64,000 nt of DNA from Bacillus sp. PAMC26568 (GTDB lineage: Bacteria > Bacillota > Bacilli > Bacillales > Bacillaceae), in the NCBI RefSeq assembly GCF_014235785.1, contig NZ_CP060137.1:3596001-3660000 (forward strand). The letters run 5' to 3'. The notes under the pieces are model-generated. The model searched no databases. It saw only the letters and a list, made by a program, of their open reading frames with translations, and was not told the DNA's origin. Each line of letters starts with the position of its first letter. Positions within the stretch are counted from its first letter, which is position 1. Positions 1 through 8,841 of the stretch are shown in pieces. Made by a program: the position numbers and the translations under genes.

Positions 1-300
1 GAAGAAACTTAACGTGTCTTTATTAAAATAGAGCTCCAGCTCCTCTGTTTTTGCCGCCTTTTCAAAATCAGCAGGAATGTCTATTTTTTGGTTGTTTTTC
101 TCTTGCTGATCCGGCTGTGTGTAGCGATTTGTCGTAAGCTCTACCGTTGAAGTTTCTTTTTGCTCTTTTAATGTTTTTTGAACTGGGACTTCTTTTTTAG
201 CCGTAAACAGGCTTGTCTCACCTAACATGGCTGTTGAAAAAATGCTGCCAATTATGACAAACATTAAGATTGTGTATTTGAACCGTTTCGTCTTAAACAC
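1..300 (-). CDS. Partial secreted or membrane protein, DUF5696-like N-terminus
   Basis: The first 100 codons of a leftward gene run off the window edge. The GTG start at 300 overlaps the stop of the upstream Yip1-like gene, and an AGAGGTGA ribosome site lies just before it, so the two genes should be translationally coupled. Residues 4-27 form a signal or anchor segment, followed by a Lys/Gln/Thr-rich linker and then the sequence ELELYFNKDTLSFF. That start of a beta-rich domain reminds me of DUF5696 proteins that accompany sugar ABC transporters in Bacillus and Paenibacillus. The family call is from memory; the reading frame and signal segment are direct observations. It is the last visible gene of the GH35/ABC operon and probably acts at the outer face of the membrane. 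Confidence 0.6.
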   Translation of the reverse strand, partial: MFKTKRFKYTILMFVIIGSIFSTAMLGETSLFTAKKEVPVQKTLKEQKETSTVELTTNRYTQPDQQEKNNQKIDIPADFEKAAKTEELELYFNKDTLSFF

Positions 301-2350
301 GCGCCCTCACCTCTTGGAAGATGGCATAAACAAAATCAATGACTTGATTTGATAGACCGAACATAATAAAGGCAAAAAATCCCATGACCAGCATTCCCGA
401 AAATGTTAACATGATGTTCTTGACTGTCTGGCCAAGTTCAAAGTGATGAACCTCTTTGACCATTAAAAACATAAGAATAACACTCCACAACGCGGTACCA
501 TTTTTCGCAATATCGTATATAACTGTCTCCATCAGCGTAAGACCATTTGACATGACAGCAATAGGAATTCCAAGCAGGATATAAGGACTTAGAGCATACG
601 CCGTACCCATATATACATGTTTGAACTTTCCTTTTCCATCATTAATCGTGCTTACCAAATAATTAGCTGTGATCCAAGCTGTAATTGAAACGAAAATCTT
701 GTAAAATTCGTTCATTATATTTACTTTCCTTGTGTCCACACCGCTGAACAAAAAGTTTGTATAGTGTAAATCAAAGATATAAACGATGAATAGCAATATA
801 TATAAGATGGAAGCTACCAGTACAGAACCTTTTTTTAGGTGTACCAGCTCATAATAGCCGTCAATTGGATGCCTCATAATTCTAAAATTATGAAAAAATT
901 GACTTGCATATTTTCTATTTTTAAACGACTGATAGATCCGAACTGCTTCTTGTCCAAAGCCCTTTTTGCGATATAGGTAGCGAAGAAGGTAAACGAATAG
1001 AATAACACCTGCACTTATTAATAAAATGGAAGATATATTGTCAATCATCCATTGCCTTCTGATTTCCCAATAAGCATTAGAGTACCCTTCAACATCATTT
1101 GAAATAACAAATTTATTCAGCGCTTCCTCATACTCTCCCTTTTTAAAGGCTGCCATTCCAAGTCCGAGATGAGCAAGACCGAACATACTATTGTATTTCA
1201 GCACTTCCTTCCAGTAGGTTTCACTCTCTTCATATTTTCCTTCTGCATAAAAAGACATTGCCATATGAACAAGGTTTGCATATTCTGTGGGTTTAAAGCC
1301 TTGGATGACTCCCCTCTGCTTATCTAAGATAAATATTCTTCCTTTTGTATTCACAGCAATAGAAGATGGGGCTTTCGTTAAACCTAAACGCTGATTTCCA
1401 AGATCCGTCCCGCTAAATGAAAAGACCATATTTCCATTCGAGTCGTATTCATAAACACTCCCATCAGCTGAATCAACAGCAAAAATATTCCCCATAAAAT
1501 CAACGGTGATATCTGAAATATTTCTAGTTGTCCAAGTAGAAGGTATTAAATTCGATCCAGATATATTTAATTTCTTTAATCCATTTTCTTTAACGCCATT
1601 CGTACTTGTATAAATAAGGCCCTCATCATCAATCGCCAGGTTTGTAGCAGATGGCGGAAGCTTGCTTTGAAGCTTTTTCAATTGTTCTTGTGAGTAGAAG
1701 ATTTTTTGGACGGCTCTTGTCATATCAAACCCGGTTTGGTTCGCACCAAAGTAACCGAGGAATTCACCCTTTGAGCTAATTTGTGCCAGTCCTTCTGTTG
1801 CACCTTCAAGTACGGCATAAATATTGCCTCTTTTATCCACAATTACTTTTTTCGGGGTGAAATCGGTTTTTTCGCCAAATAAAACAGAGCTTGGTTTTCC
1901 ATACTCATTTATCTTCTTCCCCTGCTGATCAAATTCATAAATCATTTGATTGCCATAATCGGCAACGAAGATATGTTCATTTTCATGAACAAATACTCCA
2001 GTTGGCTGAGATAGAGTACCTTCTCCAATGCTTTTTAGAAAAACACCATCTGGACTTAAGACGGCAATTCTTGCATTCCCGGTATCTGCAATATACATTT
2101 GATCCTTTTTATCAATGTAAAGATCATCTGGCTGCGAAAGAGGCAAATCATTCCTCAGCTGCCCTTGATTTTCAACATCTCCAAGCGCAGATAAACCGTT
2201 CATGGTTCCAGTCGGCAAGTATCCGTCTTGTGTAATCGTCCAATTTCCATCTGAACCAATAGTCCAAGTAACATACGGAGATTTGGCAAGCACATTTGCA
2301 GGAAGCATGAGGACGATGAAAACACTTAAGAGTACTATTATTCTTTTCAC
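293..2350 (-). CDS. NHL-repeat, TPR and Yip1-type membrane protein
   Basis: A 685-residue protein with a GTG start behind GGGGGAGGACACA. A signal peptide (residues 1-22) precedes an extracytoplasmic beta-propeller of NHL-type repeats; LSQPDDLYI and LSQPTGVFV mark successive blades up to about residue 350. Two TPR-like helices follow (about 357-420, MSFYAEGKYEESETYWKEVL), then one membrane helix near 440-460 and a C-terminal Yip1-like domain with about five membrane helices beginning at MRHPIDGYYELVHLKKGS. It lies between the ABC permeases and a DUF5696-like gene in the same operon. The outward propeller suggests sensing or scaffolding at the transporter, but this is inference and no enzymatic motif is visible. 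Confidence 0.75.
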   Translation of the reverse strand: MKRIIVLLSVFIVLMLPANVLAKSPYVTWTIGSDGNWTITQDGYLPTGTMNGLSALGDVENQGQLRNDLPLSQPDDLYIDKKDQMYIADTGNARIAVLSPDGVFLKSIGEGTLSQPTGVFVHENEHIFVADYGNQMIYEFDQQGKKINEYGKPSSVLFGEKTDFTPKKVIVDKRGNIYAVLEGATEGLAQISSKGEFLGYFGANQTGFDMTRAVQKIFYSQEQLKKLQSKLPPSATNLAIDDEGLIYTSTNGVKENGLKKLNISGSNLIPSTWTTRNISDITVDFMGNIFAVDSADGSVYEYDSNGNMVFSFSGTDLGNQRLGLTKAPSSIAVNTKGRIFILDKQRGVIQGFKPTEYANLVHMAMSFYAEGKYEESETYWKEVLKYNSMFGLAHLGLGMAAFKKGEYEEALNKFVISNDVEGYSNAYWEIRRQWMIDNISSILLISAGVILFVYLLRYLYRKKGFGQEAVRIYQSFKNRKYASQFFHNFRIMRHPIDGYYELVHLKKGSVLVASILYILLFIVYIFDLHYTNFLFSGVDTRKVNIMNEFYKIFVSITAWITANYLVSTINDGKGKFKHVYMGTAYALSPYILLGIPIAVMSNGLTLMETVIYDIAKNGTALWSVILMFLMVKEVHHFELGQTVKNIMLTFSGMLVMGFFAFIMFGLSNQVIDFVYAIFQEVRARV

Positions 2351-2362
2351 TGTGTCCTCCCC

Positions 2363-3241
2363 CTACTTAAGCCCAGAATGAGCCATTGTATTGATTACTT
2401 TACTTTGCATAAAGATGAAGATGATTAAGTTAGGAATAAACATAAACAAGGCTGCAGCTGCTGCCATCCCTTGACCAGCAATGTTATTTTCAATTTGAGA
2501 GACAAGTGTGCTCATATAAAAAGCAAACGTCTTTATGTTCTCATCGTTCATATAAATGACGGATGTTTCGACATTGTTCCAAGCCATCTGGAAAGAAAGG
2601 ATGGCAACTGTCGCCAATGCCGGCTTGATCATCGGCAAAATAATGCTTTTAAAAAGAATAAAATCATTTGCACCATCAATAGAAGCGGCATCGATTAAGG
2701 AATCTGGGATTTGATCCACGAATTGCTTCACCAAGAATACGCTCACCGGCAATGCTAAAAGCGGTAAGATATGACCAAGCATATGATCTGTTAACCCTAG
2801 TTTATCGATGATAAAATATCTTGGAATGGTTACCGCTGCAGGAACAAACATCATCGCAATGATATTGGCTTCAAACACAGCTTTTTTCATCATAAACTCT
2901 TTTTTTGAGAGGGCGTATCCAGCCATTCCGCTGATTAAGCAGGTTAACAGGACGACGCTCCCTGTTACGATCACACTATTAAACAAGTATTTTGACATGG
3001 GCACAAGCGTTTTAGACGTTTGAGCAACTAGATCTGTAAAGTTCTGCATGGTTGGTTTGTCAACTAAAAATCGAGGCGGGTATAAAAATAACTCATCAAT
3101 TGGTTTTAATGCCTGTGAAAACATAAAGATAATCGGCAGAACCATAAATACACTCAGTGCTGACAAAATGGTGTAAAACTTCCATTGACTGATGTGAAAA
3201 CCATCCGGATTAATTTTTGTAGATTTAAATGACATACTCAC
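2363..3241 (-). CDS. Carbohydrate ABC transporter permease, MalG/AraQ type
   Basis: Inner-membrane permease of 292 residues with six predicted helices. The CUT1-type EAA loop that docks the ATPase is visible near residue 185 as [20 protein letters not shown]. It would pair with the permease gene upstream (3265-4254) and take sugar from one or both solute-binding proteins of the operon. The GTG at 3241 and the ATG two codons inside (3235) both fit the AAGGAG ribosome site, which is 4 and 10 bases away respectively, so the exact start is open. There is no ATP-binding subunit in the operon; a shared MsmX-like ATPase encoded elsewhere is the usual arrangement in Bacillus. Confidence 0.9.
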   Translation of the reverse strand: MSMSFKSTKINPDGFHISQWKFYTILSALSVFMVLPIIFMFSQALKPIDELFLYPPRFLVDKPTMQNFTDLVAQTSKTLVPMSKYLFNSVIVTGSVVLLTCLISGMAGYALSKKEFMMKKAVFEANIIAMMFVPAAVTIPRYFIIDKLGLTDHMLGHILPLLALPVSVFLVKQFVDQIPDSLIDAASIDGANDFILFKSIILPMIKPALATVAILSFQMAWNNVETSVIYMNDENIKTFAFYMSTLVSQIENNIAGQGMAAAAALFMFIPNLIIFIFMQSKVINTMAHSGLK

Positions 3242-3264
3242 TCAGCTCCTTCATCAAAGAGGCA

Positions 3265-4254
3265 TTAGTCTTTTTCACCGAACAGCCTCCAGCAAAGCTT
3301 TGAAAAACCATAAACAATGATTAGCAGGATAACAGAGATTGCTGAAGCATACCCCATTTCATACCGGATGAATCCAAAATCATCAATGTGATTGATAATA
3401 AGCTGTCCGGCATATTGAGGTGTTGGATTGGCTCCGGATAATTGAACACCTATGGCACCAGCCTGAAAGGTCCCAACAACAGCCATTACTGCCCCAAAAA
3501 GCATTTGCGGCTTCATGGATGGAATGGTGATATAAAACACTTCCTGCAGCCGATTGCTAAGACCGTCAATATAAGCAGCTTCATAAAGCTCTTGATCTAC
3601 ATTTAATATTCCTGCGAGCATTGCAAGAAAACCTACACCCATACTTCCCCACAAAGAGACAGCAATCATGATTGGCATTAAGAAATCTGGAGACTGTGTC
3701 CATTGAATCGGTTCATAAATAATTCCTAAGTTTATGAGAATACTATTTAAATAGCCTGCACGGTCTCCACTAAAAATGACAAGCCATACAACAGCCATTG
3801 CGACAGCCGCTGTCATCGAAGGAGAATAAATAATCAGCGTCAAGACCGTTCGCGACTTTTTCGGAATTTGCGCAAGCAGCCAGGCGAGCCAAAAGGAAAG
3901 GGCATAGCCGATTGGCCCTACTATCAATGAAAATTTAATAGTATTAGGCAGAACATACATCATGAACACATTATCCTGAGTTAAAAGATTTACATAATTT
4001 TGAAGTCCGATGAATTTTGGCGCTTCAACGGTATTAAAATAAGTGAATGACAAACCAATTGCAGCTAGAACAGGCACCACAATAAAGAATATAAACAAAA
4101 GCAAGAACGGACCGATAAAGGTGAAAGAAATTAATTCATTTTTCACCTTTCGGTTTTGAAAAAATGCAGGCTTGCGTTTTTTTTCTGCAGAAGCATCTTT
4201 CTTTATCGGCTGAAAAGGCTCCAGTCTTGCTTCGCTTTTTAATGGTGAACCCAT
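3265..4254 (-). CDS. Carbohydrate ABC transporter permease, MalF/UgpA type
   Basis: Permease of 329 residues. A cytoplasmic N-terminal tail of about 40 residues is followed by six membrane helices and the EAA loop [22 protein letters not shown] near residue 235. ATG start behind AGAGGTGATAGTGT. It lies six bases after the fused solute-binding protein gene and 23 bases before the second permease, as expected for a co-translated CUT1-family importer. Substrate cannot be read from sequence; the neighbouring GH35 enzymes point to a galactose-containing oligosaccharide. Confidence 0.92.
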   Translation of the reverse strand: MGSPLKSEARLEPFQPIKKDASAEKKRKPAFFQNRKVKNELISFTFIGPFLLLFIFFIVVPVLAAIGLSFTYFNTVEAPKFIGLQNYVNLLTQDNVFMMYVLPNTIKFSLIVGPIGYALSFWLAWLLAQIPKKSRTVLTLIIYSPSMTAAVAMAVVWLVIFSGDRAGYLNSILINLGIIYEPIQWTQSPDFLMPIMIAVSLWGSMGVGFLAMLAGILNVDQELYEAAYIDGLSNRLQEVFYITIPSMKPQMLFGAVMAVVGTFQAGAIGVQLSGANPTPQYAGQLIINHIDDFGFIRYEMGYASAISVILLIIVYGFSKLCWRLFGEKD

Positions 4255-4260
4255 ACACTA

Positions 4261-7200
4261 TCACCTCTTATCTTCAGGAAATGCCGGCATCTCTATTTCT
4301 TTTACAACTTTTCCATCTTTTATATAGCCGAATTCCTCTAATTTTTTCTTGATTTCCCGATTTGAAATGACGATGGCATCCTCTAGCGCTTTACGGGGAT
4401 TTTCGCCATCGAAGACAATTTTGTTCCAGGCATTGCTTATTTCACGCTCAAGCATGTAATCACCAGGAACATGCGGAACATCTTTTAACCACTTCCATTG
4501 TGTTTGTATGACCTCAATATCTTCTTTTGGCCAGGCAAGCTCATTAAAGGCTGCAAGATTAGAAGTATTCCATTTATACGTAGGCCCGTAATTTGCTTCC
4601 ATCTTAAACCCATATTCCTGCTGCGTTTCTTTTGATGTCCACCATTTAATAAATTCCCATGATTGATCCTTCTTTTCCGTCTTTTTAAAAATAAGCGCTG
4701 ATTGTCCTGTACCAGGCGCCCATCTTGCAATTGTTCCATCTTCTTGCTTCACACCTGGAAAAGGAGCTATTTTCCACCAGCCGGCAAGCTCAGGGGCAGC
4801 AGAAGTTAATTGGATATATGTAGCCAAGTCCGATATGCCGATTGGCAAAGATCCTTCTCTAAAATGGTTGTAAAAATTAGGAACCTGCAGAGGCATGCTG
4901 TAGATGGAGAAGCTTTTTGTCATGAGCTCGAAGCCCTTCAGCGCCTGCTCTGTTCCTATTCCTGCACTCATTCCATCTTCTGAAAAAAGGTCTCCTCCAA
5001 ATTGATAAAGATATGGCACAGTTAGATGAAACGGTTTATTGCCGCCTGTTTGAGAAAGCGGCGTAAAAAAATTCATTCCATACCTTTGCAATTCCGGTAA
5101 AGTCGTTAATACCTCATCCCATGTTTGCGGAACTTCCAGATTTAAAGAATCTAATATATCTTTTCGATAAAACATCACCCAGAAGTTTTGTGTTTCTGGA
5201 ATCCCATAGACACCTTTGTTAAAGTAAAATGGAAGTAATGCTCCTGAAGAGAAACGTTTCGATATTTCCTCATAGTCAGAGAACTGTGACAAGTCATAAA
5301 CTGTCCCGCGCAGTGCAAGGTTATAAGGGAGATGATTACTTACACCAAGTGCAACATCTGGTGTTTTATCAGCTGCATTTGCAAGCACAAGCTTCTGCTC
5401 ATCAGGCATAATTGAAAACTTTACTTTAATGCCTGTTTCTGCAGTGAATTGCTGATCCGCCAATTGCTGCATCATGTTCACATACTGCTGCGAGCGATTG
5501 ACCCATACCGTTAGCTCTTCTTCACTATTTTTATTGTTTGCTAATGAATAGTCATCTCCAAACGAAAGGAAAAACTTCGATGTTTGCGTTTGTACTTTCG
5601 CCCACCATGATGCATTAGCTTGTGGCAATTCTTCGTTTGACAAATATAATTTATCCAGCTGAAGCTGCTGATTAGGAAACTTTGCAAGTAAATCCCCCAG
5701 TTTTTGAGAAGCAGAGCCTGATCCTTGATCAAGCATCCCAATCTTAACCGGTACTTCGTCTGGGTTACTTGCCAATTCTTCCAGCTGCTCTGCAGCCATG
5801 CTGATATTCCTTGCTTCATCCGGCTTTTTTCCAGATAAGTTCTGAAGATATTTGTACTCTTCTCTTAGAAGCTTAGCATTCCGTGTTAATTCTTCTTTTA
5901 ATTCCGGGATCTGAGCTTCAATTTTCCAATCACGATTTCGATCTGCATTATTGCCTGTAGCCATCTTAACTTTAATAGCAAGCTCCTTTATATTGCTCAT
6001 AACATCCTTTATTGTCTTCACTGTCCTTTGAATCGGCTGACCATTTACAATAAGGGAGATGCTATGTTTTCCTTCTTCTAAATAAAATTCATAGGGTGTC
6101 CCTTCACCATCATTTAACGTCTCATTTTGCCATGTTTTAGAGAACGTGAAAGGGTAAGCTTTTAAATTTTCAAAAGGCAGTTCATTATCTATGAGTACGG
6201 TTCGAAAAACCGGCATATTCACTTTCTTGTCTTGTAAATACTTGAATGAAAGCCGATAAAAACCTGTTTCTTTCACATTGAAATCCCAAGTGATTTTTTG
6301 TCCTCCAAGCTGATTCGTTTGGTCACCCTGAGTTCCTAAAGTGTTTAGCAATCGCTTTTCAACTTTAAAAGGGGTAACACCAGGATCCTGTGAAGCAATC
6401 GGTTGAATATAGGGGATATTTTTATTGGAAAGATGCTCAGCTTCTATTTCAATCGTGTCTTTTGCTTTACTTGCAGCTGGAAGCTCAGCTTTGTAGTCCT
6501 CATAGGTTTTTGCCTGTTTTGGCGATGAAATCGTCATATCTCCGAGAAGCATTGGATCACTCAGGAATTCTAAGCTAATCGTATTTTCGCCTTCATTTAA
6601 GAAATACAGCAAGGGTTCATCTTCAAAATAACTGGCATCCATCGCATAGGTGTTTTGCCACTCTAGTACTTCTTCTGAGTCTGGGGGATACTCATTTCCT
6701 TTTTCGTCATGCGGGAACGTTTCCGATTTGTTTTTCCATTTTCGGTCAAAGACAATCCTTCTAGATTCGAAATAAGGATATTTTCCATTTATCTTGATTC
6801 CGCGTTCAATAGGATTCATTTTACTTTTAATAGGGTAATAATCGAATGAGATCTGGTATAAACCTGATTCAGGGACATTAACTGGTATTTGAATTTCCTT
6901 CAGTTTTTCATCAGATAACACGACTTGTTTTCCATATTGAGTGTCTTTCTGGATATGTGTATCTGATTTAATATAATTTACAGGGGAAACAATGATTTTT
7001 GTTTTTTCTGATTCCTTTGCCCCTTCTTTTTTCCATTTTGATAGCACGTCGAGATATGAACTCTCTACAACGTTCGAAGTCAGGTTTTCATCTAAATTTT
7101 CTTTCTTTCCAGCAGACTCATTCTTTTTCTTATCTACAACATTCTGTTTATTATTAAACAATTGATCCAAAACGCCTTTTGAATCTTTTTTTTCTTCAGC

Positions 7201-7278
7201 AAAAACAGGATTTGTATAGATAAAAGTCTGAAAGATCAATAGGCATGCAACGATTAGCAGAAAGCACTTAGATCTCAT
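4261..7278 (-). CDS. Secreted carbohydrate-binding modules fused to an ABC solute-binding domain
   Basis: A 1005-residue protein. I start it at 7278 (MRSKCFLLIV) because AAAGGAG lies ten bases upstream and a signal peptide ending VFA follows; the frame stays open 35 codons further but without a signal. After a Lys/Glu-rich linker come two related beta-sandwich regions (about 80-250 and 270-425), each with GLYQISFDYYP- or GFYRLSFKYLQ-type strands and a YPYFESRRIVFDRKWKN- or PVFRTVLIDN-type core, resembling galactose-binding/CBM folds. A helical linker (about 440-560) leads to a type-1 extracellular solute-binding domain (about 600-980; FWVMFYRKDILDSL, SWEFIKWWTS). No functional lipobox is apparent: IVAC is followed by hydrophobic residues. 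Family solute-binding proteins are usually about 420-550 residues, so this is a large fusion. Confidence 0.82.
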   Translation of the reverse strand: MRSKCFLLIVACLLIFQTFIYTNPVFAEEKKDSKGVLDQLFNNKQNVVDKKKNESAGKKENLDENLTSNVVESSYLDVLSKWKKEGAKESEKTKIIVSPVNYIKSDTHIQKDTQYGKQVVLSDEKLKEIQIPVNVPESGLYQISFDYYPIKSKMNPIERGIKINGKYPYFESRRIVFDRKWKNKSETFPHDEKGNEYPPDSEEVLEWQNTYAMDASYFEDEPLLYFLNEGENTISLEFLSDPMLLGDMTISSPKQAKTYEDYKAELPAASKAKDTIEIEAEHLSNKNIPYIQPIASQDPGVTPFKVEKRLLNTLGTQGDQTNQLGGQKITWDFNVKETGFYRLSFKYLQDKKVNMPVFRTVLIDNELPFENLKAYPFTFSKTWQNETLNDGEGTPYEFYLEEGKHSISLIVNGQPIQRTVKTIKDVMSNIKELAIKVKMATGNNADRNRDWKIEAQIPELKEELTRNAKLLREEYKYLQNLSGKKPDEARNISMAAEQLEELASNPDEVPVKIGMLDQGSGSASQKLGDLLAKFPNQQLQLDKLYLSNEELPQANASWWAKVQTQTSKFFLSFGDDYSLANNKNSEEELTVWVNRSQQYVNMMQQLADQQFTAETGIKVKFSIMPDEQKLVLANAADKTPDVALGVSNHLPYNLALRGTVYDLSQFSDYEEISKRFSSGALLPFYFNKGVYGIPETQNFWVMFYRKDILDSLNLEVPQTWDEVLTTLPELQRYGMNFFTPLSQTGGNKPFHLTVPYLYQFGGDLFSEDGMSAGIGTEQALKGFELMTKSFSIYSMPLQVPNFYNHFREGSLPIGISDLATYIQLTSAAPELAGWWKIAPFPGVKQEDGTIARWAPGTGQSALIFKKTEKKDQSWEFIKWWTSKETQQEYGFKMEANYGPTYKWNTSNLAAFNELAWPKEDIEVIQTQWKWLKDVPHVPGDYMLEREISNAWNKIVFDGENPRKALEDAIVISNREIKKKLEEFGYIKDGKVVKEIEMPAFPEDKR

Positions 7279-7395
7279 TGTTTTAACTCCTTTACGAATG
7301 GTTGCAGGTACAAAAAGCAGCAACCTTGTGAAGATCATTTTCGCAACAATCATATTGGGGCCACTTTCTAAAACCGGCCCCAATTGATTGAACTT

Positions 7396-8760
7396 TTATT
7401 TAGAGGATTCCTCCATTTTTTTCATAGCATCTTCATATGCCTGATTTGAACGGGTTTGGAAATCATTCGCGAAATCTTCTGGTTTTACTTCCCCTTTATC
7501 AAACTTTTCATAATTCGGACCTACAATGTTAGTCATAACTTCTTGATATCCAGGTAACCATTTCCAGCCATCCACAAATCCATCTGAAATCATAGGTACA
7601 ATGTTTTTCACACTTTCAGGAACATGTTCACTGTTCAAGTACTTATCCCAAACCTCTTCATCATTGATTAATGGCAAGCTTGATATCGGTGCTTCTGCAT
7701 CAATACGATCCATCCAGCCGTCTTTAGAATAGGTCATCCATTTAATAAATTCGAAAGCAGCTTCTTTTTGATCTGACGTTTTTGACATGCCAATATAATC
7801 TGTTACGATTGGTACGCGCTGGCCTTTATCTTTAGGAATCGGCAATAAATCCCATTCGAAGCCGATTTCAGATCTTTGCCATGAAAAGTCTGCAGTTCCG
7901 CCTACACGCATAGCCAATTTTCCAGCTTTCCATGCATCTCCATCTTTGCCGAACCATTTTTTACGATCTTCATCTGTATAAATTTCAGGTGATACTTTAT
8001 CGTTATACTTCATTTCTCTTACAAGCTGGTTAGCTTGAATAAAAGCAGGTTTATCAAAGTTATATTTTTCTCCATCCCATGTTAACCAGCCTTGGCTTGG
8101 ATCAAGCTGCGGAATAATGACTTCGCGCAGACCGCCTACTCCGCCAAATCCAAATTGCTGTTCATTCACCTTAGTAAGCTTTAGAGCGGTATCTCTCATA
8201 TCCTGGATTGTCCAATCTGGAGAAGGAATTTCCACATTTTCCTTTTTAAAAAGATCTTTATTTATCATGATTCCTTGAGCATACATGCTATGCGGCAAGG
8301 CAAATTGCTTGCCGTTGTACTCAGCTGTTGATGTTAAGTTTCCAAAAATATTCTCTTTATTAAATTCTTTGTCTTTTTCTAAGAATGGTGTTAAATCTTC
8401 AACCCAGCCATTTGCAATACTTGGCGGCACGCTGAATACGAAGAATACATCGGGCAGCTTACCAGCAGCTGCAGAAGCGGCTAATTTTTCATCCCATGGC
8501 CAAGTAATCGACTCGTCCCGTTTAACTTCAATATTCGGATGAGATTTCTCGAAAGCAGCAATACGCTTTTCTTCAATTTCAGGTTCAGTCCAGCTTGCAT
8601 AAGTTATCGTAACTTTTTCATCTTTCCCGGCTTCTCCGTTCTTTTCTTCCGTTTTTCCTTCTGTTTGACCAGAAGTTTTTTCACTAGTGCTGGAACATCC
8701 CGCTAATACGGCTGCAAAACTTAGCATGATGACAAAAAAGATACTAATCAACCTTTTCAT
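7396..8760 (-). CDS. Sugar-binding lipoprotein of an ABC importer
   Basis: Extracellular solute-binding protein family 1, 454 residues. Residues 1-22 form a lipoprotein signal with lipobox LAGC, so Cys22 should be lipid-anchored outside the membrane. A Ser/Thr/Glu-rich linker leads into the binding domain (ITYASWTEPEIEEKRIAAFEKSHPNIEV), with the typical C-terminal FEFIKWMTYSKDG segment. ATG start behind AAGGGGGATTATGA. It lies between the GH35 gene and the large fused binding protein, giving one importer two candidate receptors. A TTGAAACGTTTCGAA operator-like palindrome lies 21 bases upstream of the start, so this gene may also be controlled separately from the GH35 gene before it. Confidence 0.92.
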   Translation of the reverse strand: MKRLISIFFVIMLSFAAVLAGCSSTSEKTSGQTEGKTEEKNGEAGKDEKVTITYASWTEPEIEEKRIAAFEKSHPNIEVKRDESITWPWDEKLAASAAAGKLPDVFFVFSVPPSIANGWVEDLTPFLEKDKEFNKENIFGNLTSTAEYNGKQFALPHSMYAQGIMINKDLFKKENVEIPSPDWTIQDMRDTALKLTKVNEQQFGFGGVGGLREVIIPQLDPSQGWLTWDGEKYNFDKPAFIQANQLVREMKYNDKVSPEIYTDEDRKKWFGKDGDAWKAGKLAMRVGGTADFSWQRSEIGFEWDLLPIPKDKGQRVPIVTDYIGMSKTSDQKEAAFEFIKWMTYSKDGWMDRIDAEAPISSLPLINDEEVWDKYLNSEHVPESVKNIVPMISDGFVDGWKWLPGYQEVMTNIVGPNYEKFDKGEVKPEDFANDFQTRSNQAYEDAMKKMEESSK

Positions 8761-8780
8761 TCATAATCCCCCTTTATTAA

Positions 8781-8795
8781 TTGAAACGTTTCGAA
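8781..8795. promoter_or_regulatory. Candidate LacI-type operator upstream of the lipoprotein gene
   Basis: TTGAAACGTTTCGAA, with palindromic core GAAACGTTTC at 8783-8792. It is one of five copies of this core in the window, all between 8.7 and 13.5 kb. Its place between the GH35 gene and the lipoprotein gene would let the regulator dampen read-through or an internal promoter; I found no convincing promoter next to this copy. Confidence 0.6.
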
Positions 8796-8841
8796 ATCTC
8801 CCAAACATGATGCTTTTCCCTTGTAAATACATGTGAATGTG

